The notes: generated by a model not told the origin, from the sequence alone. A DNA stretch of 64,000 bases from Auanema rhodensis (GCA_964057225.1 OZ059898.1:3596001-3660000), one strand, 5' to 3'; counted from the first letter of the stretch, positions 47,941 to 61,107 are shown. Made by a program: numbers and translations.

Positions 47941-50900
47941 AATGCACCGAGATATCAACTGATATAAGTTCACACTTATATCCTCGATTTTCACCCTGAA
48001 GGAATAATTTTTTCGTTGAATAACATTGTCCATCGTCTTTGCCTTGAGAAAAGGAATCTAAAAACATCCACTTTTTGCTAAATTATTTTGAAATTTTTCG
48101 AAAAAATTTTTGTCAAAATGTTTTTGGAAGCATTGTTGAGTGTACATGGAAACTCAACATACACTAATGCATCATTTTTCAAACGATCATAACTAATTTT
48201 TGTATTAAGCGTTTCTCAATGTAGTATAGTGCATTCGATGCGGATTTTTAAGCTGCGTCGATCTGTGTTATCAGATTTGCGCTAGCTTAAAAATGCACCG
48301 AGATATCAACTAATATAAGTTCACACTTATATCCTCGATTTTCACCCTGAAGGAATAATTTTTTCGTTGAATAACATTGTCCATCGTCTTTGCCTTGAAA
48401 AAAGGAATCTAAAAACATCTACTTTTTGCTAAATTATTTTGAAATTTTTCGAAAAAATTTTTGTCAAAATGTTTTTGGAAGCATTGTTGAGGGTACATGG
48501 AAACTCAACATACACTAATGCATCATTTTTCAAACGATCATAACTAATTTTTGTATTAAGCGTTTCTCAATGTAGTATAGTGCATTCGATGCGGATTTTT
48601 AAGCTGCGTCGATCTGTGTTATCAGATTTGCGCTAGCTTGAAAATGCACCGAGATATCAAATGATATAGGTTCACACTTATATCCTCGATTTTCACCCTG
48701 AAGGAATAATTTTTTCGTTGAATAACATTGTCCATCGTCTTTGCCTTGAAAAAAGGAATCTAAAAACATCTACTTTTTGCTAAATTATTTTGAAATTTTT
48801 CGAAAAAATTTTTGTCAAAATGTTTTTGGAAGCAATGTTGAGTGTACATGGAAACTCAACATACACTAATGCATCATTTTTCAAACGATCATAACTAATT
48901 TTTGTATTGAGGTTTTCTCAGTGTAGTATAGTGCATTCGATCCGGATTTTTAAGCTGCGTCGATCTGTGTTATTAGATTTGCGCTAGCTCGAAAATGCAC
49001 CGAGATATCAACTGATATAGGTTCACACTTATATCCTCGATTTTCACCCTGAAGAATTAATTTTTTCGTTGAATAACAATGTCCATCGTCTTTGTCTTGA
49101 AAAAAGAAATGTAAAAACATCTACTTTTTGCTAAATTATTTTGAAATTTTTCGAAAAAATTTTTGTCAAAATGTTTTTGGAAGCAATGTTGAGTGTACAT
49201 GGAAACTCAACATACACTAATGCATCATTTTTCAAACGATCATAACTAATTTTTGTATTAAGCGTTTCTCAATGTAGTAAAGTGCATTCGATGCGGATTT
49301 TTAAGCTGCGTCGATCTGTGTTATCAGATTTGCGCTAGCTTAAAAATGCACCGAGATATCAACTGATATAAGTTCACACTTATATCCTCGATTTTCACCC
49401 TGAAGGAATAATTTTTTCGTTGAATAACATTGTCCATCGTCTTTGCCTTGAAAAAAGGAATCTAAAAACATCTACTTTTTGCTAAATTATCTTGAAATTT
49501 TTCGAAAAAATTTTTGTCAAAATGTTTTTGGAAGCATTGTTGAGTGTACATGGAAACTCAACATACACTAATGCATCATTTTTCAAACGATCATAACTAA
49601 TTTTTGTATTAAGCGTTTCTCAATGTAGTATAGTGCATTCGATGCGGATTTTTAAGCTGCGTCGATCTGTGTTATCAGATTTGCGCTAGCTTAAAAATGC
49701 ACCGAGATATCAACTGATATAAGTTCACACTTATATCCTCGATTTTCACCCTGAAGGAATAATTTTTTCGTTGAATAACATTGTCCATCGTCTTTGCCTT
49801 GAGAAAAGGAATCTAAAAACATCCACTTTTTGCTAAATTATTTTGAAATTTTTCGAAAAAATTTTTGTCAAAATGTTTTTGGAAGCATTGTTGAGTGTAC
49901 ATGGAAACTCAACATACACTAATGCATCATTTTTCAAACGATCATAACTAATTTTTGTATTAAGCGTTTCTCAATGTAGTATAGTGCATTCGATGCGGAT
50001 TTTTAAGCTGCGTCGATCTGTGTTATCAGATTTGCGCTAGCTTAAAAATGCACCGAGATATCAACTAATATAAGTTCACACTTATATCCTCGATTTTCAC
50101 CCTGAAGGAATAATTTTTTCGTTGAATAACATTGTCCATCGTCTTTGCCTTGAAAAAAGGAATCTAAAAACATCTACTTTTTGCTAAATTATTTTGAAAT
50201 TTTTCGAAAAAATTTTTGTCAAAATGTTTTTGGAAGCATTGTTGAGGGTACATGGAAACTCAACATACACTAATGCATCATTTTTCAAACGATCATAACT
50301 AATTTTTGTATTAAGCGTTTCTCAATGTAGTATAGTGCATTCGATGCGGATTTTTAAGCTGCGTCGATCTGTGTTATCAGATTTGCGCTAGCTTGAAAAT
50401 GCACCGAGATATCAAATGATATAGGTTCACACTTATATCCTCGATTTTCACCCTGAAGGAATAATTTTTTCGTTGAATAACATTGTCCATCGTCTTTGCC
50501 TTGAAAAAAGGAATCTAAAAACATCTACTTTTTGCTAAATTATTTTGAAATTTTTCGAAAAAATTTTTGTCAAAATGTTTTTGGAAGCAATGTTGAGTGT
50601 ACATGGAAACTCAACATACACTAATGCATCATTTTTCAAACGATCATAACTAATTTTTGTATTAAGCGTTTCTCAATGTAGTATAGTGCATTCGATGCGG
50701 ATTTTTAAGCTGCGTCGATCTCTGTTATCAGATTTGCGCTAGCTTAAAAATGCACCGAGATATCAACTGATATAAGTTCACACTTATATCCTCGATTTTC
50801 ACCCTGAAGGAATAATTTTTTCGTTGAATAACATTGTCCATCGTCTTTGCCTTGAAAAAAGGAATCTAAAAACATCTACTTTTTGCTAAATTATCTTGAA

Positions 50901-51820
50901 ATTTTTCGAAAAAATTTTTGTCAAAATGTTTTTGGAAGCATTGTTGAGTGTACATGGAAACTCAACATACACTAATGCATCATTTTTCAAACGATCATAA
51001 CTAATTTTTGTATTAAGCGTTTCTCAATGTAGTATAGTGCATTCGATGCGGATTTTTAAGCTGCGTCGATCTCTGTTATCAGATTTGCGCTAGCTTAAAA
51101 ATGCACCGAGATATCAACTGATATAAGTTCACACTTATATCCTCGATTTTCACCCTGAAGAATTAATTTTTTCGTTGAATAACAATGTCCATCGTCTTTG
51201 TCTTGGAAAAAGGAATCTAAAAACATCTACTTTTTGTGAAATTATTCGGAAATTTTTCGGGAAAATTTTTGTCAAAATGTTTTTGGAAGCAATTTTGAGT
51301 GTACATGGAAACTCAACATACAGTAATGCATCATTTTTCAAACGATCATAACTAATTTTTGTATTAAGCGTTTCTCAATGTAGTATAGTGCATTCGATGC
51401 GGATTTTTAAGCTGCGTCGATCTCTGTTATCAGATTTGCGCTAGCTTAAAAATGCACCGAGATATCAACTGATATAAGTTCACACTTATATCCTCGATTT
51501 TCACCCTGAAGGAATAATTTTTTCGTTGAATAACATTGTCCATCGTCTTTGCCTTGAAAAAAGGAATCTAAAAACATCTACTTTTTGCTAAATTATTTTG
51601 AAATTTTTCGAAAAAATTTTTGTCAAAATGTTTTTGGAAGCAATGTTGAGTGTACATGGAAACTCAACATACACTAATGCATCATTTTTCAAACGATCAT
51701 AACTAATTTTTGTATTAAGCGTTTCTCAATGTAGTATAGTGCATTCGATGCGGATTTTTAAGCTGCGTCGATCTGTGTTATCAGATTTGCGCTAGCTTAA
51801 AAATGCACCGAGATATCAAC
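47941..51820 (+). repeat. Long duplication in block III, copy 2 (partner 43027-46906)
   Basis: This copy matches 43027-46906 through the GAGAAAAGG, CAACTAATA, TTGAGGG, GATCCGG and AGTAAAGTG series and the CGGG patch. Its left limit is the end of a block IV-like patch in unit 137. Confidence 0.8.
51161..51323 (+). repeat. Embedded block II/IV patch 6
   Basis: This is the copy of patch 5 within the 4914-bp duplication, with AAGCGTTTCT upstream. Confidence 0.8.
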
Positions 51821-53266
51821 TGATATAAGTTCACACTTATATCCTCGATTTTCACCCTGAAGGAATAATTTTTTCGTTGAATAACATTGTCCATCGTCTT
51901 TGCCTTGAAAAAAGGAATCTAAAAACATCTACTTTTTGCTAAATTATTTTGAAATTTTTCGAAAAAATTTTTGTCAAAATGTTTTTGGAAGCATTGTTGA
52001 GTGTACATGGAAACTCAACATACACTAATGCATCATTTTTCAAACGATCATAACTAATTTTTGTATTAAGCGTTTCTCAATGTAGTATAGTGCATTCGAT
52101 GCGGATTTTTAAGCTGCGTCGATCTCTGTTATCAGATTTGCGCTAGCTTAAAAATGCACCGAGATATCAACTGATATAAGTTCACACTTATATCCTCGAT
52201 TTTCACCCTGAAGGAATAATTTTTTCGTTGAATAACATTGTCCATCGTCTTTGCCTTGAAAAAAGGAATCTAAAAACATCTACTTTTTGCTAAATTATTT
52301 TGAAATTTTTCGAAAAAATTTTTGTCAAAATGTTTTTGGAAGCAATGTTGAGTGTACATGGAAACTCAACATACACTAATGCATCATTTTTCAAACGATC
52401 ATAACTAATTTTTGTATTGAGGTTTTCTCAGTGTAGTATAGTGCATTCGATGCGGATTTTTAAGCTGCGTCGATCTGTGTTATTAGATTTGCGCTAGCTC
52501 GAAAATGCACCGAGATATCAACTGATATAGGTTCACACTTATATCCTCGATTTTCACCCTGAAGAATTAATTTTTTCGTTGAATAACAATGTCCATCGTC
52601 TTTGTCTTGAAAAAAGAAATGTAAAAACATCTACTTTTTGCTAAATTATTTTGAAATTTTTCGAAAAAATTTTTGTCAAAATGTTTTTGGAAGCAATGTT
52701 GAGTGTACATGGAAACTCAACATACACTAATGCATCATTTTTCAAACGATCATAACTAATTTTTGTATCAAGCGTTTCTCAATGTAGTATAGTGCATTCG
52801 ATGCGGATTTTTAAGCTGCGTCGATCTGTGTTATCAGATTTGCGCTAGCTTAAAAATGCACCGAGATATCAACTGATATAAGTTCACACTTATATCCTCG
52901 ATTTTCACCCTGAAGGAATAATTTTTTCGTTGAATAACATTGTCCATCGTCTTTGCCTTGAAAAAAGGAATCTAAAAACATCTACTTTTTGCTAAATTAT
53001 CTTGAAATTTTTCGAAAAAATTTTTGTCAAAATGTTTTTGGAAGCATTGTTGAGTGTACATGGAAACTCAACATACACTAATGCATCATTTTTCAAACGA
53101 TCATAACTAATTTTTGTATTAAGCGTTTCTCAATGTAGTATAGTGCATTCGATGCGGATTTTTAAGCTGCGTCGATCTCTGTTATCAGATTTGCGCTAGC
53201 TTAAAAATGCACCGAGATATCAACTGATATAAGTTCACACTTATATCCTCGATTTTCACCCTGAAG

Positions 53267-53429
53267 AATTAATTTTTTCGTTGAATAACAATGTCCATCG
53301 TCTTTGTCTTGGAAAAAGGAATCTAAAAACATCTACTTTTTGTGAAATTATTCGGAAATTTTTCGGGAAAATTTTTGTCAAAATGTTTTTGGAAGCAATT
53401 TTGAGTGTACATGGAAACTCAACATACAG
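53267..53429 (+). repeat. Embedded block II/IV patch 7
   Basis: It matches patch 6, displaced by 2106 bp (6 units). It is the last such patch before block IV takes over at about 54.53 kb. Confidence 0.8.
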
Positions 53430-54525
53430 TAATGCATCATTTTTCAAACGATCATAACTAATTTTTGTATTAAGCGTTTCTCAATGTAGTATAGTGCATT
53501 CGATGCGGATTTTTAAGCTGCGTCGATCTCTGTTATCAGATTTGCGCTAGCTTAAAAATGCACCGAGATATCAACTGATATAAGTTCACACTTATATCCT
53601 CGATTTTCACCCTGAAGGAATAATTTTTTCGTTGAATAACATTGTCCATCGTCTTTGCCTTGAAAAAAGGAATCTAAAAACATCTACTTTTTGCTAAATT
53701 ATTTTGAAATTTTTCGAAAAAATTTTTGTCAAAATGTTTTTGGAAGCAATGTTGAGTGTACATGGAAACTCAACATACACTAATGCATCATTTTTCAAAC
53801 GATCATAACTAATTTTTGTATTAAGCGTTTCTCAATGTAGTATAGTGCATTCGATGCGGATTTTTAAGCTGCGTCGATCTGTGTTATCAGATTTGCGCTA
53901 GCTTAAAAATGCACCGAGATATCAACTGATATAAGTTCACACTTATATCCTCGATTTTCACCCTGAAGGAATAATTTTTTCGTTGAATAACATTGTCCAT
54001 CGTCTTTGCCTTGAAAAAAAGAATCTAAAAACATCTACTTTTTGCTAAATTATTTTGAAATTTTTCGAAAAAATTTTTGTCAAAATGTTTTTGGAAGCAT
54101 TGTTGAGTGTACATGGAAAATCAACATACACTAATGCATCATTTTTCAAACGATCATAACTAATTTTTGTATTAAGCGTTTCTCAATGTAGTATAGTGCA
54201 TTCGATGCGGATTTTTAAGCTGCGTCGATCTGTGTTATCAGATTTGCGCTAGCTTAAAAATGCACCGAGATATCAACTAATATAAGTTCACACTTATATC
54301 CTCGATTTTCACCCTGAAGGAATAATTTTTTCGTTGAATAACATTGTCCATCGTCTTTGCCTTGAAAAAAGGAATCTAAAAACATCTACTTTTTGCTAAA
54401 TTATCTTGAAATTTTTCGAAAAAATTTTTGTCAAAATGTTTTTGGAAGCATTGTTGAGTGTACATGGAAACTCAACATACACTAATGCATCATTTTTCAA
54501 ACGATCATAACTAATTTTTGTATTA

Positions 54526-54529
54526 AGCT
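54526..54529. other. Junction between satellite blocks III and IV
   Basis: The variable patch of unit 156 reads ATTAAGCTTTTCTCAGTG: AA from block III (ATTAAGCG) followed by CTTTTCTCAGTG from block IV (ATTGAGCTTTTC). The switch is thus confined to the shared bases between 54526 and 54529. It is in register, with no gain or loss of sequence. Confidence 0.85.
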
Positions 54530-55809
54530 TTTCTCAGTGTAGTATAGTGCATTCGATGCGGATTTTTAAGCTGCGTCGATCTGTGTTATTAGATTTGCGC
54601 TAGCTCGAAAATGCACCGAGATATCAACTGATATAGGTTCACACTTATATCCTCGATTTTCACCCTGAAGAATTAATTTTTTCGTTGAATAACAATATCC
54701 ATCGTCTTTGTCTTGGAAAAAGGAATCTAAAAACATCTACTTTTTGTGAAATTATTCGGAAATTTTTCGGGAAAATTTTTGTCAAAATGTTTTTGGAAGC
54801 AATTTTGAGTGTACATGGAAACTCAACATACAGTAATGCATCATTTTTCAAACGATCATAACTAATTTTTGTATCGAGCTTTTCTTAATATAGTATAGTG
54901 CATTCGATGCGGATTTTTAAGCTGCGTCGATCTGTGTTATCAGATTTGCGCTAGCTTGAAAATGCACCGAGATATCAAATGATATAGGTTCACACTTATA
55001 TCCTCGATTTTCACCCTGAAGAATTAATTTTTTCGTTGAATAACAATGTCCATCGTCTTTGTCTTGGAAAAAGGAATCTAAAAACATCTACTTTTTGTGA
55101 AATTATTCGGAAATTTTTCGGGAAAATTTTTGTCAAAATGTTTTTGGAAGCAATTTTGAGTGTACATGGAAACTCAACATACAGTAATGCATCATTTTTC
55201 AAACGATCATAACTAATTTTTGTATTGAGCTTTTCTCAGTGTAGTATAGTGCATTCGATGCGGATTTTTAAGCTGCGTCGATCTGTGTTATTAGATTTGC
55301 GCTAGCTTGAAAATGCACCGAGATATCAAATGATATAGGTTCACACTTATATCCTCGATTTTCACCCTGAAGAATTAATTTTTTCGTTGAATAACAATGT
55401 CCATCGTCTTTGTCTTGAAAAAAGGAATGTAAAAACATCTACTTTTTGCTAAATTATCTGGAAATTTTTCGGGAAAATTTTTGTCAAAATGTTTTTGGAA
55501 GCAATTTTGAGTGTACATGGAAACTCAACATACAGTAATGCATCATTTTTCAAACGATCATAACTAATTTTTGTATTGAGCTTTTCTCAGTGTAGTATAG
55601 TGCATTCGATGCGGATTTTTAAGCTGCGTCGATCTGTGTTATCAGATTTGCGCTAGCTTGAAAATGCACCGAGATATCAAATGATATAGGTTCACACTTA
55701 TATCCTCGATTTTCACCCTGAAGAATTAATTTTTTCGTTGAATAACAATGTCCATCGTCTTTGTCTTGAAAAAAGGAATGTAAAAACATCTACTTTTTGC
55801 TAAATTATC

Positions 55810-57915
55810 TGGAAATTTTTCGGGAAAATTTTTGTCAAAATGTTTTTGGAACCAATTTTGAGTGTACATGGAAACTCAACATACAGTAATGCATCATTTT
55901 TCAAACGATCATAACTAATTTTTGTATTGAGCTTTTCTCAGTGTAGTATAGTGCATTCGATGCGGATTTTTAAGCTGCGTCGATCTGTGTTATTAGATTT
56001 GGGCTAGCTCGAAAATGCACCGAGATATCAACTGATATAGGTTCACACTTATATCCTCGATTTTCACCCTGAAGAATTAATTTTTTCGTTGAATAACAAT
56101 GTCCATCGTCTTTGTCTTGAAAAAAGGAATGTAAAAACATCTACTTTTTGCTAAATTATCTGGAAATTTTTCGGGAAAATTTTTGTCAAAATGTTTTTGG
56201 AACCAATTTTGAGTGTACATGGAAACTCAACATACAGTAATGCATCATTTTTCAAACGATCATAACTAATTTTTGTATTGAGCTTTTCTCAGTGTAGTAT
56301 AGTGCATTCGATGCGGATTTTTAAGCTGCGTCGATCTGTGTTATCAGATTTGCGCTAGCTTGAAAATGCACCGAGATATCAAATGATATAGGTTCACACT
56401 TATATCCTCGATTTTCACCCTGAAGAATTAATTTTTTCGTTGAATAACAATGTCCATCGTCTTTGTCTTGAAAAAAGGAATGTAAAAACATCTACTTTTT
56501 GCTAAATTATCTGGAAATTTTTCGGGAAAATTTTTGTCAAAATGTTTTTGGAACCAATTTTGAGTGTACATGGAAACTCAACATACAGTAATGCATCATT
56601 TTTCAAACGATCATAACTAATTTTTGTATTGAGCTTTTCTCAGTGTAGTATAGTGCATTCGATGCGGATTTTTAAGCTGCGTCGATCTGTGTTATTAGAT
56701 TTGGGCTAGCTCGAAAATGCACCGAGATATCAACTTATATAGGTTCACACTTATATCCTCGATTTTCACCCTGAAGAATTAATTTTTTCGTTGAATAACA
56801 ATGTCCATCGTCTTTGTCTTGAAAAAAGGAATGTAAAAACATCTACTTTTTGCTAAATTATCTGGAAATTTTTCGGGAAAATTTTTGTCAAAATGTTTTT
56901 GGAACCAATTTTGAGTGTACATGGAAACTCAACATACAGTAATGCATCATTTTTCAAACGATCATAACTAATTTTTGTATTGAGCTTTTCTCAGTGTAGT
57001 ATAGTGCATTCGATGCGGATTTTTAAGCTGCGTCGATCTGTGTTATCAGATTTGCGCTAGCTTGAAAATGCACCGAGATATCAAATGATATAGGTTCACA
57101 CTTATATCCTCGATTTTCACCCTGAAGAATTAATTTTTTCGTTGAATAACAATGTCCATCGTCTTTGTCTTGAAAAAAGGAATGTAAAAACATCTACTTT
57201 TTGCTAAATTATCTGGAAATTTTTCGGGAAAATTTTTGTCAAAATGTTTTTGGAACCAATTTTGAGTGTACATGGAAACTCAACATACAGTAATGCATCA
57301 TTTTTCAAACGATCATAACTAATTTTTGTATTGAGCTTTTCTCAGTGTAGTATAGTGCATTCGATGCGGATTTTTAAGCTGCGTCGATCTGTGTTATTAG
57401 ATTTGGGCTAGCTCGAAAATGCACCGAGATATCAACTTATATAGGTTCACACTTATATCCTCGATTTTCACCCTGAAGAATTAATTTTTTCGTTGAATAA
57501 CAATGTCCATCGTCTTTGTCTTGAAAAAAGGAATGTAAAAACATCTACTTTTTGCTAAATTATCTGGAAATTTTTCGGGAAAATTTTTGTCAAAATGTTT
57601 TTGGAACCAATTTTGAGTGTACATGGAAACTCAACATACAGTAATGCATCATTTTTCAAACGATCATAACTAATTTTTGTATTGAGCTTTTCTCAGTGTA
57701 GTATAGTGCATTCGATGCGGATTTTTAAGCTGCGTCGATCTCTGTTATCAGATTTGCGCTAGCTTGAAAATGCACCGAGATATCAAATGATATAGGTTCA
57801 CACTTATATCCTCGATTTTCACCCTGAAGAATTAATTTTTTCGTTGAATAACAATGTCCATCGTCTTTGTCTTGAAAAAAGGAATGTAAAAACATCTACT
57901 TTTTGCTAAATTATC
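55810..57915 (+). repeat. Dimeric higher-order repeat, three copies (702-bp period)
   Basis: Units 160-165 alternate strictly. Odd members read TTATTAGATTTGGGCTAGCTCG with CAACTGATA or CAACTTATA. Even members read TTATCAGATTTGCGCTAGCTTG with CAAATGATATAGG. Each pair is nearly identical to the next. Confidence 0.85.
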
Positions 57916-58979
57916 TGGAAATTTTTCGGGAAAATTTTTGTCAAAATGTTTTTGGAACCAATTTTGAGTGTACATGGAAACTCAACATACAGTAATGCAT
58001 CATTTTTCAAACGATCATAACTAATTTTTGTATTGAGCTTTTCTCAGTGTAGTATAGTGCATTCGATGCGGATTTTTAAGCTGCGTCGATCTGTGTTATT
58101 AGATTTGGGCTAGCTCGAAAATGCACCGAGATATCAACTGATATAAGTTTACACTTATATCCTCGATTTTCACCCTAAAGAATTAATTTTTTCGTTGAAT
58201 AACAATGTCCATCGTCTTTGTCTTGAAAAAAGGAATGTAAAAACATCTACTTTTTGCTAAATTATCTGGAAATTTTTCGGGAAAATTTTTGTCAAAATGT
58301 TTTTGGAAGCAATTTTGAGTGTACATGGAAACTCTTTTTCAACTCAACATACAGTAATGCATCATTTTTCAAACGATCATAACTAATTTTTGTATTGAGC
58401 TTTTCTCAGTGTAGTATAGTGCATTCGATGCGGATTTTTAAGCTGCGTCGATCTCTGTTATCAGATTTGCGCTAGCTTGAAAATACACCGAGATATCAAA
58501 TGATATAGGTTCACACTTATATCCTCGATTTTCACCCTGAAGAATCAATTTTTTCGTTGAATAACAATGTCCATCGTCTTTGTCTTGAAAAAAGGAATCT
58601 AAAAACATCTACTTTTTGCTAAATTATCTGGAAATTTTTCGGGAAAATTTTTGTCAAAATGTTTTTGGAACCAATTTTGAGTGTACATGGAAACTCAACA
58701 TACAGTAATGCATCATTTTTCAAACGATCATAACTAATTTTTGTATTGAGCTTTTCTCAGTGTAGTATAGTGCATTCGATGCGGATTTTTAAGCTGCGTC
58801 GATCTGTGTTATTAGATTTGCGCTAGCTCGAAAATGCACCGAGATATCAACTGATATATGTTCACACTTATATCCTCGATTTTCACCCTGAAGAATTAAT
58901 TTTTTCGTTGAATAACAATGTCCATCGTCTTTGTCTTGAAAAAAGGAATGTAAAAACATCTACTTTTTGCTAAATTATC
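57916..58979 (+). repeat. Three-unit duplication with 11-bp insertion, copy 1 (partner 59693-60756)
   Basis: Units 166-168 carry ATAAGTTTACAC with CCTAAAGAATT, then the 362-bp insertion monomer, then a unit with GATATATGTTC. The same order returns 1777 bp later (five units plus two insertions). The final tail differs (GAAAAAAGG here, GGAAAAAGG in the partner). Confidence 0.8.
58335..58345 (+). other. 11-bp insertion in the first hairpin, copy 1
   Basis: TTTTTCAACTC is added after GGAAACTC, making this monomer 362 bp. The insertion creates a direct repeat of AACTC around TTTTTC and lengthens the hairpin loop from 10 to 21 bases. TTTTTCAA also occurs about 15 bp downstream in every monomer, so a short template switch could have supplied it. 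The same monomer carries AAAATACACC and GAAGAATCAATT. Confidence 0.9.
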
Positions 58980-59047
58980 TGGAAATTTTTCGGGAAAATT
59001 TTTGTCAAAATGTTTTTGGAAGCAATTTTGAGTGTACATGGAAACTC

Positions 59048-59058
59048 TTTTTCAACTC
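59048..59058 (+). other. 11-bp insertion in the first hairpin, copy 2
   Basis: The same insertion occurs 713 bp (two units plus 11) after copy 1. The monomer carries the same linked variants AAAATACACC and GAAGAATCAATT, so it is a copy of one event and not an independent insertion. Confidence 0.9.
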
Positions 59059-59692
59059 AACATACAGTAATGCATCATTTTTCAAACGATCATAACTAAT
59101 TTTTGTATTGAGCTTTTCTCAGTGTAGTATAGTGCATTCGATGCGGATTTTTAAGCTGCGTCGATCTCTGTTATCAGATTTGCGCTAGCTTGAAAATACA
59201 CCGAGATATCAAATGATATAGGTTCACACTTATATCCTCGATTTTCACCCTGAAGAATCAATTTTTTCGTTGAATAACAATGTCCATCGTCTTTGTCTTG
59301 AAAAAAGGAATCTAAAAACATCTACTTTTTGCTAAATTATCTGGAAATTTTTCGGGAAAATTTTTGTCAAAATGTTTTTGGAACCAATTTTGAGTGTACA
59401 TGGAAACTCAACATACAGTAATGCATCATTTTTCAAACGATCATAACTAATTTTTGTATCGAGCTTTTCTCAATATAGTATAGTGCATTCGATGCGGATT
59501 TTTAAGCTGCGTCGATCTGTGTTATCAGATTTGCGCTAGCTTGAAAATGCACCGAGATATCAAATGATATAGGTTCACACTTATATCCTCGATTTTCACC
59601 CTGAAGAATTAATTTTTTCGTTGAATAACAATGTCCATCGTCTTTGTCTTGAAAAAAGGAATGTAAAAACATCTACTTTTTGCTAAATTATC

Positions 59693-60756
59693 TGGAAATT
59701 TTTCGGGAAAATTTTTGTCAAAATGTTTTTGGAACCAATTTTGAGTGTACATGGAAACTCAACATACAGTAATGCATCATTTTTCAAACGATCATAACTA
59801 ATTTTTGTATTGAGCTTTTCTCAGTGTAGTATAGTGCATTCGATGCGGATTTTTAAGCTGCGTCGATCTGTGTTATTAGATTTGGGCTAGCTCGAAAATG
59901 CACCGAGATATCAACTGATATAAGTTTACACTTATATCCTCGATTTTCACCCTAAAGAATTAATTTTTTCGTTGAATAACAATGTCCATCGTCTTTGTCT
60001 TGAAAAAAGGAATGTAAAAACATCTACTTTTTGCTAAATTATCTGGAAATTTTTCGGGAAAATTTTTGTCAAAATGTTTTTGGAAGCAATTTTGAGTGTA
60101 CATGGAAACTCTTTTTCAACTCAACATACAGTAATGCATCATTTTTCAAACGATCATAACTAATTTTTGTATTGAGCTTTTCTCAGTGTAGTATAGTGCA
60201 TTCGATGCGGATTTTTAAGCTGCGTCGATCTCTGTTATCAGATTTGCGCTAGCTTGAAAATACACCGAGATATCAAATGATATAGGTTCACACTTATATC
60301 CTCGATTTTCACCCTGAAGAATCAATTTTTTCGTTGAATAACAATGTCCATCGTCTTTGTCTTGAAAAAAGGAATCTAAAAACATCTACTTTTTGCTAAA
60401 TTATCTGGAAATTTTTCGGGAAAATTTTTGTCAAAATGTTTTTGGAACCAATTTTGAGTGTACATGGAAACTCAACATACAGTAATGCATCATTTTTCAA
60501 ACGATCATAACTAATTTTTGTATTGAGCTTTTCTCAGTGTAGTATAGTGCATTCGATGCGGATTTTTAAGCTGCGTCGATCTGTGTTATTAGATTTGCGC
60601 TAGCTCGAAAATGCACCGAGATATCAACTGATATATGTTCACACTTATATCCTCGATTTTCACCCTGAAGAATTAATTTTTTCGTTGAATAACAATGTCC
60701 ATCGTCTTTGTCTTGGAAAAAGGAATCTAAAAACATCTACTTTTTGTGAAATTATT
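59693..60756 (+). repeat. Three-unit duplication with 11-bp insertion, copy 2 (partner 57916-58979)
   Basis: Units 171-173 repeat ATAAGTTTACAC/CCTAAAGAATT, the insertion monomer and the GATATATGTTC unit. The last unit switches near its tail to CTTGGAAAAAGG and GTGAAATTATTCGG. Confidence 0.8.
60112..60122 (+). other. 11-bp insertion in the first hairpin, copy 3
   Basis: The same insertion occurs 1064 bp (three units plus 11) after copy 2, again with AAAATACACC and GAAGAATCAATT. Downstream of it the array phase is shifted by 33 bp relative to the left of the window. Confidence 0.9.
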
Positions 60757-61107
60757 CGGAAATTTTTCGGGAAAATTTTTGTCAAAATGTTTTTGGAAGC
60801 AATTTTGAGTGTACATGGAAACTCAACATACAGTAATGCATCATTTTTCAAACGATCATAACTAATTTTTGTATTGAGCTTTTCTCAGTGTAGTATAGTG
60901 CATTCGATGCGGATTTTTAAGCTGCGTCGATCTGTGTTATTAGATTTGCGCTAGCTCGAAAATGCACCGAGATATCAAATGATATAGGTTCACACTTATA
61001 TCCTCGATTTTCACCCTGAAGAATTAATTTTTTCGTTGAATAACAATGTCCATCGTCTTTGTCTTGGAAAAAGGAATCTAAAAACATCTACTTTTTGTGA
61101 AATTATT

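Larger units (their letters stand above)
26677..54526 (+). repeat. Satellite block III (GAAGGAATAAT subfamily)
   Basis: This is the largest block, about 79 monomers, marked by GAAGGAATAATTTTTT together with AAGCGTTTCT and TTTGCCTTGAAAA. Unit types are defined by CAATGTTG versus CATTGTTG or CATTGTTGAGGG, GATCTGTG versus GATCTCTG, CAACTGATATAAG versus CAACTAATATAAG, and CATCTACT versus CATCCACT. They combine into repeating orders of 5, 6 and 8 units and longer duplications. Patches of block II/IV sequence are embedded repeatedly at the same phase. Confidence 0.9.
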
